Of a stretch of 39,482 nucleotides of DNA, positions 16,129-24,457 are shown piece after piece (within the stretch, counting starts at the first letter, position 1; each line of letters opens with the position of its first letter). The notes under the pieces were generated by a model. The model worked only from the letters and a program-made list of their open reading frames with translations, made no database searches and was not told the DNA's origin. This stretch comes from PALSA-243 sp049522755 (lineage in GTDB: Bacteria > Acidobacteriota > Terriglobia > Bryobacterales > Bryobacteraceae). Location of the stretch: the NCBI GenBank assembly GCA_049522755.1, contig JBEKNN010000046.1, forward strand, positions 1 to 39,482. Reading direction: 5' to 3'. A program made the translations under genes and the position numbers.

Positions 16129-18363
16129 TCAATTCTCCGTCGGCGTTTTCTCCACGTGGTCGATCACCAGCATATCCATCGTCCTCGTACTCCGCTCCAG
16201 CCTGAGCCCAAGCTGGTCTTGCACGGCGGCGAAAATCGTGGGAGCGGGTTCCGCGGCCTCCGTTCCCGTATTTCTCGCAGTGGCAGTCCGCGCCCTCATG
16301 TTCTCCTCCGCCCAATACAAAGTGAAATCGTACTTTGCCGTCAGCCCCGTCATGTCAATCACCGGGCGGTCCAGGCGCGCGGAAAGAAAGTCCGCAATAT
16401 CCATCACGGTTGTATGGGGGGTAACCCAGCGTGCGTTGCCGTTCCATGGACCCCACGTCCCGCCGTCGTCGGGATCGGCCTGCGACACTTTCATCTTCGG
16501 CCCATTCCTCGCGACCACCAGCGCGTAGACCGGAAGCTCTCTCTTCTCGTGGTGGAGCGTCAGCCCAAATCGTTCCGCCAAAAGCTTCTGCAGCATCAGC
16601 CTTACTTGTTCCCTGGAAGTATTCGGCGGAAGCTTCGCGACGATGTCATAGCCTCCAGCCTCCAACCAATCCGGACCTGAAACCTGATAGCGCCTCACGC
16701 CGTACGCGCTCACGATGATAGTCTTCAGCGATGCGCTGGTAAATGAAATCTGCCCCGGATCGCTCGAGCCGGGACCGCCGCGCATAGAAAGCGGAATCAC
16801 CGCACCCAGAATGTCCCGTGGCTCACCCCTGGCGGAAACTTTGACGGATGCAACCTCAAACGCCGGCGGCGCATCCGCCGTTTGCGCGTAAGTCGCACAG
16901 GCAGTGCACAGACACAGGCAAGCCCCCGCTATCGCTCGCGTCAAGTTGGGCGTGCTTGCCGCCGTCGGCCTCCGCATCGCCAAGACCAATTGCGGGGAAA
17001 CGCAAATCGACATCAGCGCCACGTCGAGTCCCAGCAGCGGTGCGGCGCCCCGCGCGCCCAGGGCCACGATCAGGATCGAGAGCAGCGGGACCAGAAGCAC
17101 GAAAACCGGGGCGGGACAAATCAGCATCGCTGCGAGGCGCCAGCCAATCGCGACGCGCAGCGGAGCCGTCATCAGCACGGCGAATGCGGCCACTCCCGCG
17201 AGCAGCGGCCAGGCGAACAGGTAAGTCACACCCGGCGCCGGAGTAGCCAGCAGGAGTTGCAGAATGGCCACCGTGGCCAGAGGCGCCGCCATCCACCGGC
17301 CGCGCGCCCCACGTTGCCAGCCGGAGGCGAGCGCAGCAGCCAGCGCTGCCACCGCGATCCACGCGATGGGCTTCACCCAGCTGGCTGGGTACACGATCAG
17401 GGACGTGAACGGGGTCGGAAAGTAGACGGCGTCTCCACTATGCTTCTGGCTCAGATCCTCATTGCCAAATCGGCGGACCAGCGAGAGGGCGTATCGGCCC
17501 TGTTCCTGCAGGCTGCGCGGATCGAGATGCGCCACGTCGTCCTGCGCCGTGTGATAGAGCTCCGGGCGCTCGATGTAGGCAAAGTTCATGCCCGCCAGGC
17601 CGCCGCGTTTGAACACCGTCAGGTCGGTGTCATTGGGCATGCGGCGATAGATCTCATAGGCGAAAGACGTGGCGTCGGCTTGCGGCACGGCGGATTGCAG
17701 ATCCCGAATGAGCCATTCGTTTCCCGCGCTGGTTTCGAACATGAAGGCGTTGCCGGCCGTGCCGCGCGCTTCGAAGTTCAGGGTTATGCCCGGCTCACTC
17801 CGCCACGGGTGATCCCGCATAAAAACCTGGGCGCCCAGCAAGCCCTTCTCTTCGCCATCGGTGATCAGGAAGATGACATCGTTGCGCAGCGCTGGCCCGG
17901 CGCGCAGGGCACGCAAGGTTTCCAACAGGACCGCCACGCCATTGCCGTCATCGCTTGCGCCGGGCCCTCGCGTCACGGAATCGTAGTGCGCCGCCAGCAT
18001 CACGGGGCGAGTGTTGCCGCTACCGGGCAGACGGGCGACGATGTTCTCGACATCGCCTTCGCCATGGAACCTGCCCAAGGTAATCGAGGCGAACCCGGCT
18101 TCCAATTCGGGAGCGGCGCCCAGCTTCCTCATTTCCGCAATCAGATAGTCACGCACGCGCTGGTGCTCGTCAGAGCCAAGGGGATGAGGCTTCTGAGCGA
18201 TCGCCCGAATTTGATCGAGGGCGCGCGACGCTGAGAACTCCTGCGGCGCGGCGCTCTCCGGTAGGGGTTCTGCGCGAGGCAGCGGTATTAGCGAAATCGC
18301 TATCCAGAGCACGAGCCCCGCCAGCACGGCATAGCGTGCGGCTCGAGTGGCGACCGTCTTCAT
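16129..18363 (-). CDS. M28 metallopeptidase fused to a TIGR03435 domain
   Basis: Numbering is from ATG 18363 (744 residues). An N-terminal membrane anchor (AVLAGLVLWIAISLIPL) precedes an M28 aminopeptidase-type domain. Its metal and catalytic residues are visible: His126 in AAHYDSV, Asp138 in GASDDGNG, Glu171-Glu172 in TDGEEKG, Glu198 in NFEARG and His271 in ELYHTAQDD. About six hydrophobic segments follow (330-460), as in ER/vacuolar M28 relatives. From residue 463 comes MRRPTAASTPNLTRAIAG, signal-peptide-like to the Ala-Gln near 494. Then a full TIGR03435 domain runs from FEVASVKVS to LVIDHVEKTP. That family's function is unknown. CATAAG lies 7 nt before ATG 18363; ATG 18417 is an alternative. 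Confidence 0.85.
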   Translation of the reverse strand: MKTVATRAARYAVLAGLVLWIAISLIPLPRAEPLPESAAPQEFSASRALDQIRAIAQKPHPLGSDEHQRVRDYLIAEMRKLGAAPELEAGFASITLGRFHGEGDVENIVARLPGSGNTRPVMLAAHYDSVTRGPGASDDGNGVAVLLETLRALRAGPALRNDVIFLITDGEEKGLLGAQVFMRDHPWRSEPGITLNFEARGTAGNAFMFETSAGNEWLIRDLQSAVPQADATSFAYEIYRRMPNDTDLTVFKRGGLAGMNFAYIERPELYHTAQDDVAHLDPRSLQEQGRYALSLVRRFGNEDLSQKHSGDAVYFPTPFTSLIVYPASWVKPIAWIAVAALAAALASGWQRGARGRWMAAPLATVAILQLLLATPAPGVTYLFAWPLLAGVAAFAVLMTAPLRVAIGWRLAAMLICPAPVFVLLVPLLSILIVALGARGAAPLLGLDVALMSICVSPQLVLAMRRPTAASTPNLTRAIAGACLCLCTACATYAQTADAPPAFEVASVKVSARGEPRDILGAVIPLSMRGGPGSSDPGQISFTSASLKTIIVSAYGVRRYQVSGPDWLEAGGYDIVAKLPPNTSREQVRLMLQKLLAERFGLTLHHEKRELPVYALVVARNGPKMKVSQADPDDGGTWGPWNGNARWVTPHTTVMDIADFLSARLDRPVIDMTGLTAKYDFTLYWAEENMRARTATARNTGTEAAEPAPTIFAAVQDQLGLRLERSTRTMDMLVIDHVEKTPTEN

Positions 18364-18595
18364 CTGATGCCTTATGTCCCTGGCCGAGTGGCGCCGGGAT
18401 TTTCCAGAATAACCCATGCCACTTTCCGGCTGACATTAACCTGGTGGAAATTAACCTGATGAATACACCCCGCTTGCACCTTTTCAACGCAAGCCGGCTT
18501 CCGGGCGCGACCAGCGGCACAACCCAGTGACAGCCCGTATCCACATGAAAACAATAGACAAACTCCCAAATCGCTTTTTCCCGTCCTGTATACTA

Positions 18596-18708
18596 TTAAG
18601 TAAGTGGGATCAAATCGTGTAAGTAAGTGGGATCAAATCGTGTAAGTAAGTGGGATCAAATCGTGTAAGTAAGTGGGATCAAATCGTGTAAGTAGGGGAT
18701 CAAATCGT
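18596..18708. repeat. 23-bp tandem repeat, about five copies
   Basis: The unit GTAAGTAAGTGGGATCAAAT-CGT repeats with a 23-bp period. The copies are 18596-18618 (starting TT), 18619-18641, 18642-18664, 18665-18687 and a 21-bp degenerate last one at 18688-18708. The three central copies are identical. There are no spacers, so it is not a CRISPR. The last copy runs into double-hairpin copy B. Confidence 0.95.
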
Positions 18709-18752
18709 GGCCTACGCACTCATGCGTGCAGCGTTCACACTCGTGTGAACGC
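18697..18752. repeat. Double-hairpin repeat, copy B
   Basis: GGATCAAATCGTGG leads into a weaker first stem (ACGCA-CTCA-TGCGT, 5 bp plus one G-T pair) and the invariant second stem GTTCACA-CTCG-TGTGAAC. Its left flank shares GGATCAAATCGT with the 23-bp tandem unit. Confidence 0.85.
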
Positions 18753-19141
18753 TTCTTTGACTTCCACAGCCAATCTGCAATATGCGCCCGCGGCTCCTCT
18801 CGGATCCGCCGTTCGCCGCGCCTCGGTTCTGTGACAAGAGAATAGTTCTTTGACAATTGAATATTCGACAGGCCGACGCAGGCCGACGCACAATTGCCTC
18901 CGCGCCGGCCAGTCGCCGCGCCTCAGCTGTCAAACCCCTTTTGACGCACTTATCCGGAACAAACCATTGTTGTTGTTCCACTATCGCCGCTGTCATCAGC
19001 CGAATCGCAGGCCGCATCTTTCGGCTCGCAACCCGGTCGAAGCCCCGATACTCCCATGCGCCATGCCGATATACGAAACGACCCCAGTCCCATAAACGGA
19101 CACTATTCCGCGCCGCTCCGCTCGCGCAGTCCCGCGGACCA
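18753..19141. other. No gene recognised
   Basis: This 389-bp stretch separates the double-hairpin repeat from the 3' end of the radical SAM gene. Short open frames here have no recognisable motif, signal peptide or start signal. I see no further repeat or terminator with a T-run. Confidence 0.5.
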
Positions 19142-20680
19142 TCAGACTCCCGCTGCCACCACGTTGGCCGGGGCCGCTGCCAGTTCGCCGCGCTCTGCTA
19201 ACCTCTGCCGGAACCGCAAATGCCGGATTCGTGTCAGTTCCACCAGCGGCCGCCATACCGTATTCACCAGGTCGTGCTTGATCAGCAGATGCCAGAAACG
19301 GTTTGATCGCTTGTAGAGGTATGACATCGCCAGGTACGGCGCCACCGCCCGCCAATCCTCCGGCCGCCGGCGCCAGATCGACCGGTGCGAGAACAGCCGC
19401 TGATACATCCATCCGTAGCCCTGCTCCAATTCTTCCGGCGTCATGTGCTTGGGCCGGAACACCGCGTGCGCCGTATCATAGAGGCTCCAATCCCGGTGCA
19501 GCAGCCTCCCTTGCGCCTCCATTTGCCTGAAAAGCGGCGTTCCCGGATAGGGTGTCAGAATGTGAAACGTGGAGCACTCCAGCCGGTTCTCTTCCACCCA
19601 CGCGGCCGTGCGCGCGAACACATCTTTTCGATCGTGATCGAAGCCCAGCACGAACGAGCCATTCACCTGGATGCCGCAATCGTGCAGCATGCGCACGCGG
19701 CGCGCATAGTCGGCCGTCTTCGGCGTTCTCTTGTGCGCATCGGCAAGGTTCTCGTCCGTCAGCGATTCGAGCCCCACGAATACTCCCGTACATCCGGCCA
19801 GCGCCATGACGCGTATCAAACCCGGGTCGTCGGTGACGTCGATGGTTACCGCCGCGCTCCAGATCTTCTGCAGCGGACGCAACGCCGCGCACAAGGCGCG
19901 CAAATAATCGCGGCGCGAGCCTAGATTGTTGTCGATGAAAACCCCATACGGCTGGCCGTCCGCCTCAAACTCCGCGGCGATTTGCGCTGGTTCGCGCATG
20001 CGATAGGGCATCCGCAGACCCTCCGTGGCGAGATAGCAAAACCCGCACCGGTTATGGCAGCCGCGCGTCGCAATCAGACTGCTGGTCGTCAGAAAACTCT
20101 TCCGCGGCAAAATGGAACGCCGTGGCGCGGGGTCCTCACGGTAGTCGCTTTCGTAGGTCGCCGCATAACGCCGCTGTAGCCGGCTTTGCTCCACATCGGC
20201 GAGGATGCGCGGCCAAAGCTGCACTCCATCGCCCAGCGCCAGCGCGTCGGCGTGCGGCGCGCACTCCTCGGGACACGACAACACGTGCAGCCCGCCCATG
20301 ACTACCTTGCTCCCGCGTCGCCGGTACCAATTGGCGAGCGCGAACGCGCGCCGCGCAAATGTCAGGTGTACGGTGATCCCAACCACTTCAGGCATAGGCT
20401 GGAACGGCGGCCGCCCGTCGAGCAGGTTTTCGTCAAAGTATCGAACCCGCCAGTGCTCCGGCGTGGTCGCGGCGAAGCTGGTGAGGGCGAGAGTCGGAGT
20501 GAGCGCATGTTTGCCGAAGCTCGCGTTCGGGTCTTTCGGATAGAACGGATTGATCAGCAGCGCGTAACGCAGCTCCACAGGATTGGCGGGAGTGGATGGA
20601 TCGAGCACCGGCGCCCGGCTCATCTCGGGCGGGTTCCAGCGGCGGCGCAGCGGGTGGAAAAAAGGCTCCAATGCTTTCAT
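19142..20680 (-). CDS. B12-binding-type radical SAM protein
   Basis: From the ATG at 20680 the product has 512 residues. The N-terminal part (about 35-170) has the B12-binding-like fold, with DENLLDG, VGITVHL and VVMGGLHVLSCPEEC. The radical SAM domain has the cluster motif RGCHNRCGFC (Cys208, Cys212, Cys215) and later GVFVGLESL and GSFVLGFDHD. The C-terminal region is basic. The layout matches enzymes acting on lipids, hopanoids or pigments, such as the HpnP/BchE-type group, but the substrate cannot be told. I prefer this start because a -35/-10 pair ends 7 nt before it; TTG 20701 would lie between the -35 and the start. A palindrome covers the start codon. Confidence 0.88.
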   Translation of the reverse strand: MKALEPFFHPLRRRWNPPEMSRAPVLDPSTPANPVELRYALLINPFYPKDPNASFGKHALTPTLALTSFAATTPEHWRVRYFDENLLDGRPPFQPMPEVVGITVHLTFARRAFALANWYRRRGSKVVMGGLHVLSCPEECAPHADALALGDGVQLWPRILADVEQSRLQRRYAATYESDYREDPAPRRSILPRKSFLTTSSLIATRGCHNRCGFCYLATEGLRMPYRMREPAQIAAEFEADGQPYGVFIDNNLGSRRDYLRALCAALRPLQKIWSAAVTIDVTDDPGLIRVMALAGCTGVFVGLESLTDENLADAHKRTPKTADYARRVRMLHDCGIQVNGSFVLGFDHDRKDVFARTAAWVEENRLECSTFHILTPYPGTPLFRQMEAQGRLLHRDWSLYDTAHAVFRPKHMTPEELEQGYGWMYQRLFSHRSIWRRRPEDWRAVAPYLAMSYLYKRSNRFWHLLIKHDLVNTVWRPLVELTRIRHLRFRQRLAERGELAAAPANVVAAGV

Positions 20681-20716
20681 GTAGAGTGCTCTACACTTCA
20701 AAGTACTTCATGTCAA
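20680..20716 (-). promoter_or_regulatory. Promoter overlapped by 7-2-7 inverted repeat (operator)
   Basis: On the minus strand TTGACA (20716-20711), a 17-nt spacer and TAGAGC (20693-20688) form a promoter, with the ATG 7 nt later. TGTAGAG-TG-CTCTACA (20680-20695) is a perfect 7-bp inverted repeat covering the -10 and the first base of the ATG, so a bound repressor would block transcription and translation. The regulator is unknown. Confidence 0.65.
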
Positions 20717-20767
20717 GCGTGGTGGCGCACGCACTCGTGCGTGCAGCGTTCACACTCGTGTGAACGC
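20717..20767. repeat. Double-hairpin repeat, copy C
   Basis: This is the cleanest copy: GCACGCA-CTCG-TGCGTGC and GTTCACA-CTCG-TGTGAAC, two 7-bp stems with the same CTCG loop. It abuts the -35 box of the radical SAM gene. Confidence 0.85.
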
Positions 20768-21218
20768 GACACGTTCCACAGCGCGGCGTTGCCGCAAACT
20801 GAGTACGCGTAAGGCCGGCGTTCTCCAGCTGTACTATCGTGTCGTTGAAGTCCAAATCACCGGCAGAACAGGTTTATCAACAAATATCGGGAGGCGATTC
20901 ACGGAACGCTGAGGCGAGTGTGCGGCGTATTTATTTGATGGATTGATCAGGCTACCCGATTCGGCTCGCGGCAAAACTCGAACCTACTATCGATGCGACC
21001 TAGTTGATGCGGCGACAAGGCAGGGAAAACATGCCGGATTGCTTCAGGCGCCACCCGACGACTCGAGTCACCCTCGGACTGGCTCGCATGTCAAGTTCGT
21101 GCGAGCCGCATCGCGACTGCCGTTTTCTCAGCCCGTTGGTAAACGCCGCGGGGTGACTTAGTTTGAGTAACGAGCGGGTACAGGGGGACCCGCGCAAATC
21201 AGGGTGTGTGCCCTACGG
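20768..21218. other. No gene recognised
   Basis: About 450 bp lie between double-hairpin copy C and the cytochrome c'-like gene. Small open frames on both strands show no familiar motif, signal peptide or promoter and start arrangement. The stretch may be gene debris, but I cannot link it to a family. Confidence 0.5.
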
Positions 21219-21596
21219 CTATTTGATTGTGAAATTCGGAGCCGCGCCCCCGCGATGAGCCGAATGGCACGAACCGCAGGTTCCTTGTATCGTCTGCAAA
21301 TTGGCGGCCTTGTCTCCGGATCCCGATGCGATCGCTTTGGCCGCATCGCGCGCGGTCTCGGCAAATTTAACCGCGTCATCCGCGTTCCGCGCTTTCCAGA
21401 ATGTCGCAATTTTATCAAAAGTATCGGCGAGTTTCGTAGCCTCAGGCGCCGCTGCCGCGGTATCCGCCGCGCCGCGAATTGCACGCAAGGAAGGCTGCAT
21501 CGACTTCATCCAGGTTTGATACTGGGCGTCGTCCTGGGCGCCCGCCAAACCCGAAAAGACAAACAGGGTGGTCAGTACGAGAAATGTTGTACGCAT
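21219..21596 (-). CDS. Cytochrome c'-like exported haem protein
   Basis: This 125-residue protein has a signal peptide (MRTTFLVLTTLFVFSGLAGA). A helical mature domain ends with one haem c site, CGSCH (Cys107, Cys110, His111), followed by SAHRG. A single haem motif near the C-terminus of a four-helix-like protein is the cytochrome c' plan. Such proteins bind gases such as NO or carry electrons in the periplasm, but the role here is not shown. It is divergent from the LacI-type gene, with a 400-bp gap between. TATACT lies 7 nt before the ATG, so the mRNA is probably leaderless. Confidence 0.8.
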   Translation of the reverse strand: MRTTFLVLTTLFVFSGLAGAQDDAQYQTWMKSMQPSLRAIRGAADTAAAAPEATKLADTFDKIATFWKARNADDAVKFAETARDAAKAIASGSGDKAANLQTIQGTCGSCHSAHRGGAAPNFTIK

Positions 21597-21603
21597 GAGT
21601 GAG

Positions 21604-21609
21604 AGTATA
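21604..21609 (-). promoter_or_regulatory. -10 box TATACT, 7 nt before ATG (leaderless)
   Basis: On the minus strand TATACT-CTCACTC-ATG places a near-consensus -10 box 7 nt before the start of the cytochrome c'-like gene. There is no Shine-Dalgarno sequence. Confidence 0.55.
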
Positions 21610-21754
21610 TCGCGACAGGGCGCCGCCCGGGGTCGAGTACTGAAATAAATCCCGCCGCCGAATTTGCTATTAGTGAGTCATACCGCACAGTTTGGCCAGA
21701 CGGGTGGCATACGCCCGGCCATCACGCTTCAGAGCAAACTTATCGCCAGATGTA

Positions 21755-21762
21755 AAGCGCTT
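21755..21762. promoter_or_regulatory. LacI-type half-site core AAGCGCTT
   Basis: AAGCGCTT is a perfect palindrome that fits the AANCGNTT core of LacI-family operators. It lies between the divergent cytochrome and LacI-type genes. The flanking bases are not symmetric, so the call is weak. Confidence 0.3.
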
Positions 21763-21918
21763 ACGTTAATGCGCTAAGAACATGCAGCGTTATTGGTTCG
21801 ACCATCGAACAGATCACTCCGTGCGCGACCGCGCAGACGGTGACCTGCACTCCGTCCCGCGCGTGGCGGCGAATATCGGCGTTTAGCGGTTTGCCGCGAA
21901 AGTTATAAGCGAACCCGT

Positions 21919-21947
21919 TTTACACTTCGACGATAAGCGTTTATACT
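21919..21947 (+). promoter_or_regulatory. Promoter of the LacI-type gene with internal operator
   Basis: TTTACA (21919-21924), a 17-nt spacer and TATACT (21942-21947) form a near-consensus promoter. ATAAGCGTTTAT (21933-21944), symmetric except for one pair and centred on CG, overlaps the spacer and the -10 box, as expected for an autoregulatory LacI-family operator. Confidence 0.7.
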
Positions 21948-21997
21948 GGTTTCGGCACTCTCCGGAAGCCGTTGAACCCGGGGCGGAGGAACAACGT

Positions 21998-23017
21998 TTG
22001 GCCGTAAGCATCAAGGATGTCGCCGACCGGGCGGGCGTTTCCATCGCTACGGTTTCGCACGTACTCAATGGGACGCGAGGTACGCGGCCGCACACGCGGC
22101 AGAAGGTCCTGGCGGCCATTGAGGAACTGGGTTACGCGCAGAATCAGTCCGCGCGTAATCTGGCTATGGGCCGCAGCACGCTGCTGGGGCTGATTATTTC
22201 CGATATCCGCAATCCGTTCTTTCCGGAAGTGACGGCGGCATTTCAGGATCAGGCGCTGTTACACAACATGGAAGCGCTGGTGCTGAATACCAACTACGAT
22301 GCGCAGCGGACGCTCAATTCGGTGAAGCGGCTGGTGGGGCTGCAGGTTGCGGCGGTGGCGATACTGACTTCGCAGATCGACCCGGGCGTGATGGATTCCC
22401 TGGTGGAACACGGCGTTGCCGCGGTGTATCTCGACCTGGGACGCGTGGATAAGTTAATCAGTAACATATTGCTCGATTACGAGCACGGCATCGCCGAGGC
22501 GCTGGAACACCTGACCTCGCTGGGGCACCGGCAGATCGCATATATCGGCGGCCCTCCGCACCTGCACTCGGCGCAGCGGCGGAAGAAAGCGTTCCTGGAA
22601 CGGGCGGCGCAAATGGGGATCGATCCGGGCCTCACCATCGATGCGGATTTCACTGTGAAAGGCGGCTATTTCGCGACCGCCAAACTGCTGAACGGCCGGA
22701 CGCCGACCGCGATTCTGGCGGGCAACGATCTGACCGCCATCGGGGTGCTGCACCGCGCCTACGATGGCGGGCTGCGCGTGCCGGAGGACCTGTCCGTGGT
22801 GGGCTTCGACGACATCCTGATCGCCGAATACACGCAGCCGGCGCTGACTACCGTAGCGGTGCCGCGCATGGAGATCGGCAAGGTGGCCTTCCAGGCGCTA
22901 TGGGCCATGTTGCGCGACCCCGCGGCCGGGGGCATGGAATATCCCCTCGGAACGCACCTGGTGACGCGCGAATCGTCGGCCCATCCGCGAATCACGGCGG
23001 AGCGGCAGGCCGTTTGA
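21998..23017 (+). CDS. LacI-family transcriptional regulator
   Basis: This 339-residue protein starts at TTG with GGCGGAGGAACAACG as ribosome binding site. The N-terminus has the LacI helix-turn-helix and hinge: SIKDVADRAGVSIATVSHVL, then KVLAAIEELGYAQNQSAR. A periplasmic-binding-like sensor domain follows, with LGLIISDIRNPFF, HRQIAYIGG and LSVVGFDDILIAEY, and usually binds a sugar or nucleoside. No sugar-uptake or catabolic gene is adjacent, so the target regulon is unclear; the formamidase-like gene converges from downstream. An operator-like palindrome in its promoter suggests autoregulation. Confidence 0.95.
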   Translation: MAVSIKDVADRAGVSIATVSHVLNGTRGTRPHTRQKVLAAIEELGYAQNQSARNLAMGRSTLLGLIISDIRNPFFPEVTAAFQDQALLHNMEALVLNTNYDAQRTLNSVKRLVGLQVAAVAILTSQIDPGVMDSLVEHGVAAVYLDLGRVDKLISNILLDYEHGIAEALEHLTSLGHRQIAYIGGPPHLHSAQRRKKAFLERAAQMGIDPGLTIDADFTVKGGYFATAKLLNGRTPTAILAGNDLTAIGVLHRAYDGGLRVPEDLSVVGFDDILIAEYTQPALTTVAVPRMEIGKVAFQALWAMLRDPAAGGMEYPLGTHLVTRESSAHPRITAERQAV

Positions 23018-23363
23018 ACTGGAGTTAGACAGAGTTAGGCAGAGACCATAAGACGCTGCCGCGGATTTTACCGGACACTCGGTCGCGAGGCAGCCTGGCT
23101 AGCCGTCGCGCCGCGGCGGGCAGCGATAGAGGCTTCCGTTTGGATTAAAGCATGCGGCCACGCGGTGACGGATAACTATGGCGAAGAGTAAGCGCGCCGC
23201 GCCTGCTTGCGCATCTTGTCCGGATCGACGGCGATCACTTCCTTACCGCGCGAAGTAGCCGCTGGGCGGCGTGATCGCGTCGCAGCCTGGCGCCGCCTTG
23301 CGGCGACCTGCGCATAACTCGGGTCAGGAGCTCGCGCGATCGCGGACGCCCCACCCGGCCCGG
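23018..23363. other. No gene recognised
   Basis: This 346-bp stretch lies between the converging LacI-type and formamidase-like genes. I see no credible open frame, T-tailed terminator or member of the hairpin families found elsewhere. Confidence 0.5.
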
Positions 23364-24365
23364 TTACTTGAAAATGCTCTTCGGAATCATCCCGTGGACG
23401 CCCTTGGTTCCATCCACCGCCTGCGTCACATTGAAATCCACGGCCACGCTGCACAGCGCGTAGGCGTCCTCCCGCGTCATGTGCTTCTCGGTCACCAGGA
23501 AATCGATGGCGTCGCGCACGGCATTGACCAGCGCCTGGTTCAGGTCCGGGTCGAGCCCCATCGCGATCCAGTGCGTCGGCGTCTCGCCGCGCGGTCCTTT
23601 GAGGTGCATGTCCTTGCGCACAATGAACTGGAACGTGCCATCAAGCGCCGTCTCCATGGCCGTGATATCCGCCTCGCCGTTGCCTTGTCCCGCGTGCCCA
23701 TCGCCCACTTCGAAGAGGGCGCCAGCGGCGAACACCGGGATGAACAGCTTGGTTCCCGCCACCATATCCTTGTTATCGATGTTGCCGGCGAACTCGCCGG
23801 GCGGCCCGCTGTTAGCCTTTCCCTTGGCGGCGTCCGGCGCCACTCCCATGCTGCCGAAGAAGGGATGCAGCGGAAGCTCGATGTTGTCGGCGAACTTGCC
23901 CACCATGCGCTGCTTGTCGAGCGGAATGATCTTCGTCTGCCCCCGCTGGAAATCCGTGGACGGCAGCACGCCGCGCTGCGGGCTGAAGCCGTTCGAAGCC
24001 CAGGGGACCGCGAGATCGATTTTCAGGATGCGGACCTCCAGTACGTCGCCCGGCTCCGCGCCTTCAATATAGATGGGGCCGGTGAGAATGTGGCCGCCAT
24101 CCTTGGGATCGCGTTTGACCTGTTCGTAGATGTCCTTAAGCGATTGCGGGATATCCTCAGGCTTCACGCCCGCGCGCGTAAGGCTGGTCGGGCTGGACGT
24201 GCCCACTGTTTGGACCGTGACCGTATCGCCCGATTTGATGGTCAGAGCTGGCTTGGCGCCCGCCCAGTAATAGCCCCAGACCACGGTCGTAGGCGAGGCC
24301 TTCAGTTGATAGTCGGCGGCCGGGGCCGCGGTGACGACGGCTAGCAAAGTTACAAGCAGTTTCAT
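23364..24365 (-). CDS. Exported acetamidase/formamidase family protein
   Basis: This 333-residue protein has an N-terminal signal peptide (MKLLVTLLAVVTAAPAADY), unusual for a family often cytoplasmic. The body shows the FmdA/AmdA landmarks: HILTGPIYIEGAEPGDVLEV, HPFFGSMGVAP, GEFAGNIDNKDMVAGTKLFI and FEVGDGHAGQGNGE. Members hydrolyse short amides to ammonia and the acid, but with the export signal the natural substrate may differ. No amide transporter or urease-like gene is nearby. TAGAAT lies 11 nt before the ATG, predicting a very short leader. Confidence 0.88.
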   Translation of the reverse strand: MKLLVTLLAVVTAAPAADYQLKASPTTVVWGYYWAGAKPALTIKSGDTVTVQTVGTSSPTSLTRAGVKPEDIPQSLKDIYEQVKRDPKDGGHILTGPIYIEGAEPGDVLEVRILKIDLAVPWASNGFSPQRGVLPSTDFQRGQTKIIPLDKQRMVGKFADNIELPLHPFFGSMGVAPDAAKGKANSGPPGEFAGNIDNKDMVAGTKLFIPVFAAGALFEVGDGHAGQGNGEADITAMETALDGTFQFIVRKDMHLKGPRGETPTHWIAMGLDPDLNQALVNAVRDAIDFLVTEKHMTREDAYALCSVAVDFNVTQAVDGTKGVHGMIPKSIFK

Positions 24366-24457
24366 GGTATCCAGCGATTCTATCAGGCTGGTGTCAGGGG
24401 CCGTACTAAGCCGGGAACGGCAAAAGGCGATTGGTTGTTACAGTGAGCGATACCAAT

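Noticed and set aside
16882..18234. 450-codon open frame antisense to the M28-TIGR03435 gene
   Set aside because: The composition is Arg/Gln/His-rich as expected from the antisense strand of a GC-rich gene, and it has no domain.
18596..18708. CRISPR array
   Set aside because: The 23-bp units are directly adjacent with no spacers and no cas genes nearby.
18656..18856. 66-codon minus-strand frame over the tandem repeat
   Set aside because: Much of it is translated repeat and hairpin sequence; no start signals or domain.
23176..23454. Minus-strand frame between the LacI and formamidase genes
   Set aside because: It overlaps the formamidase 3' end, is low in complexity and has no motif.
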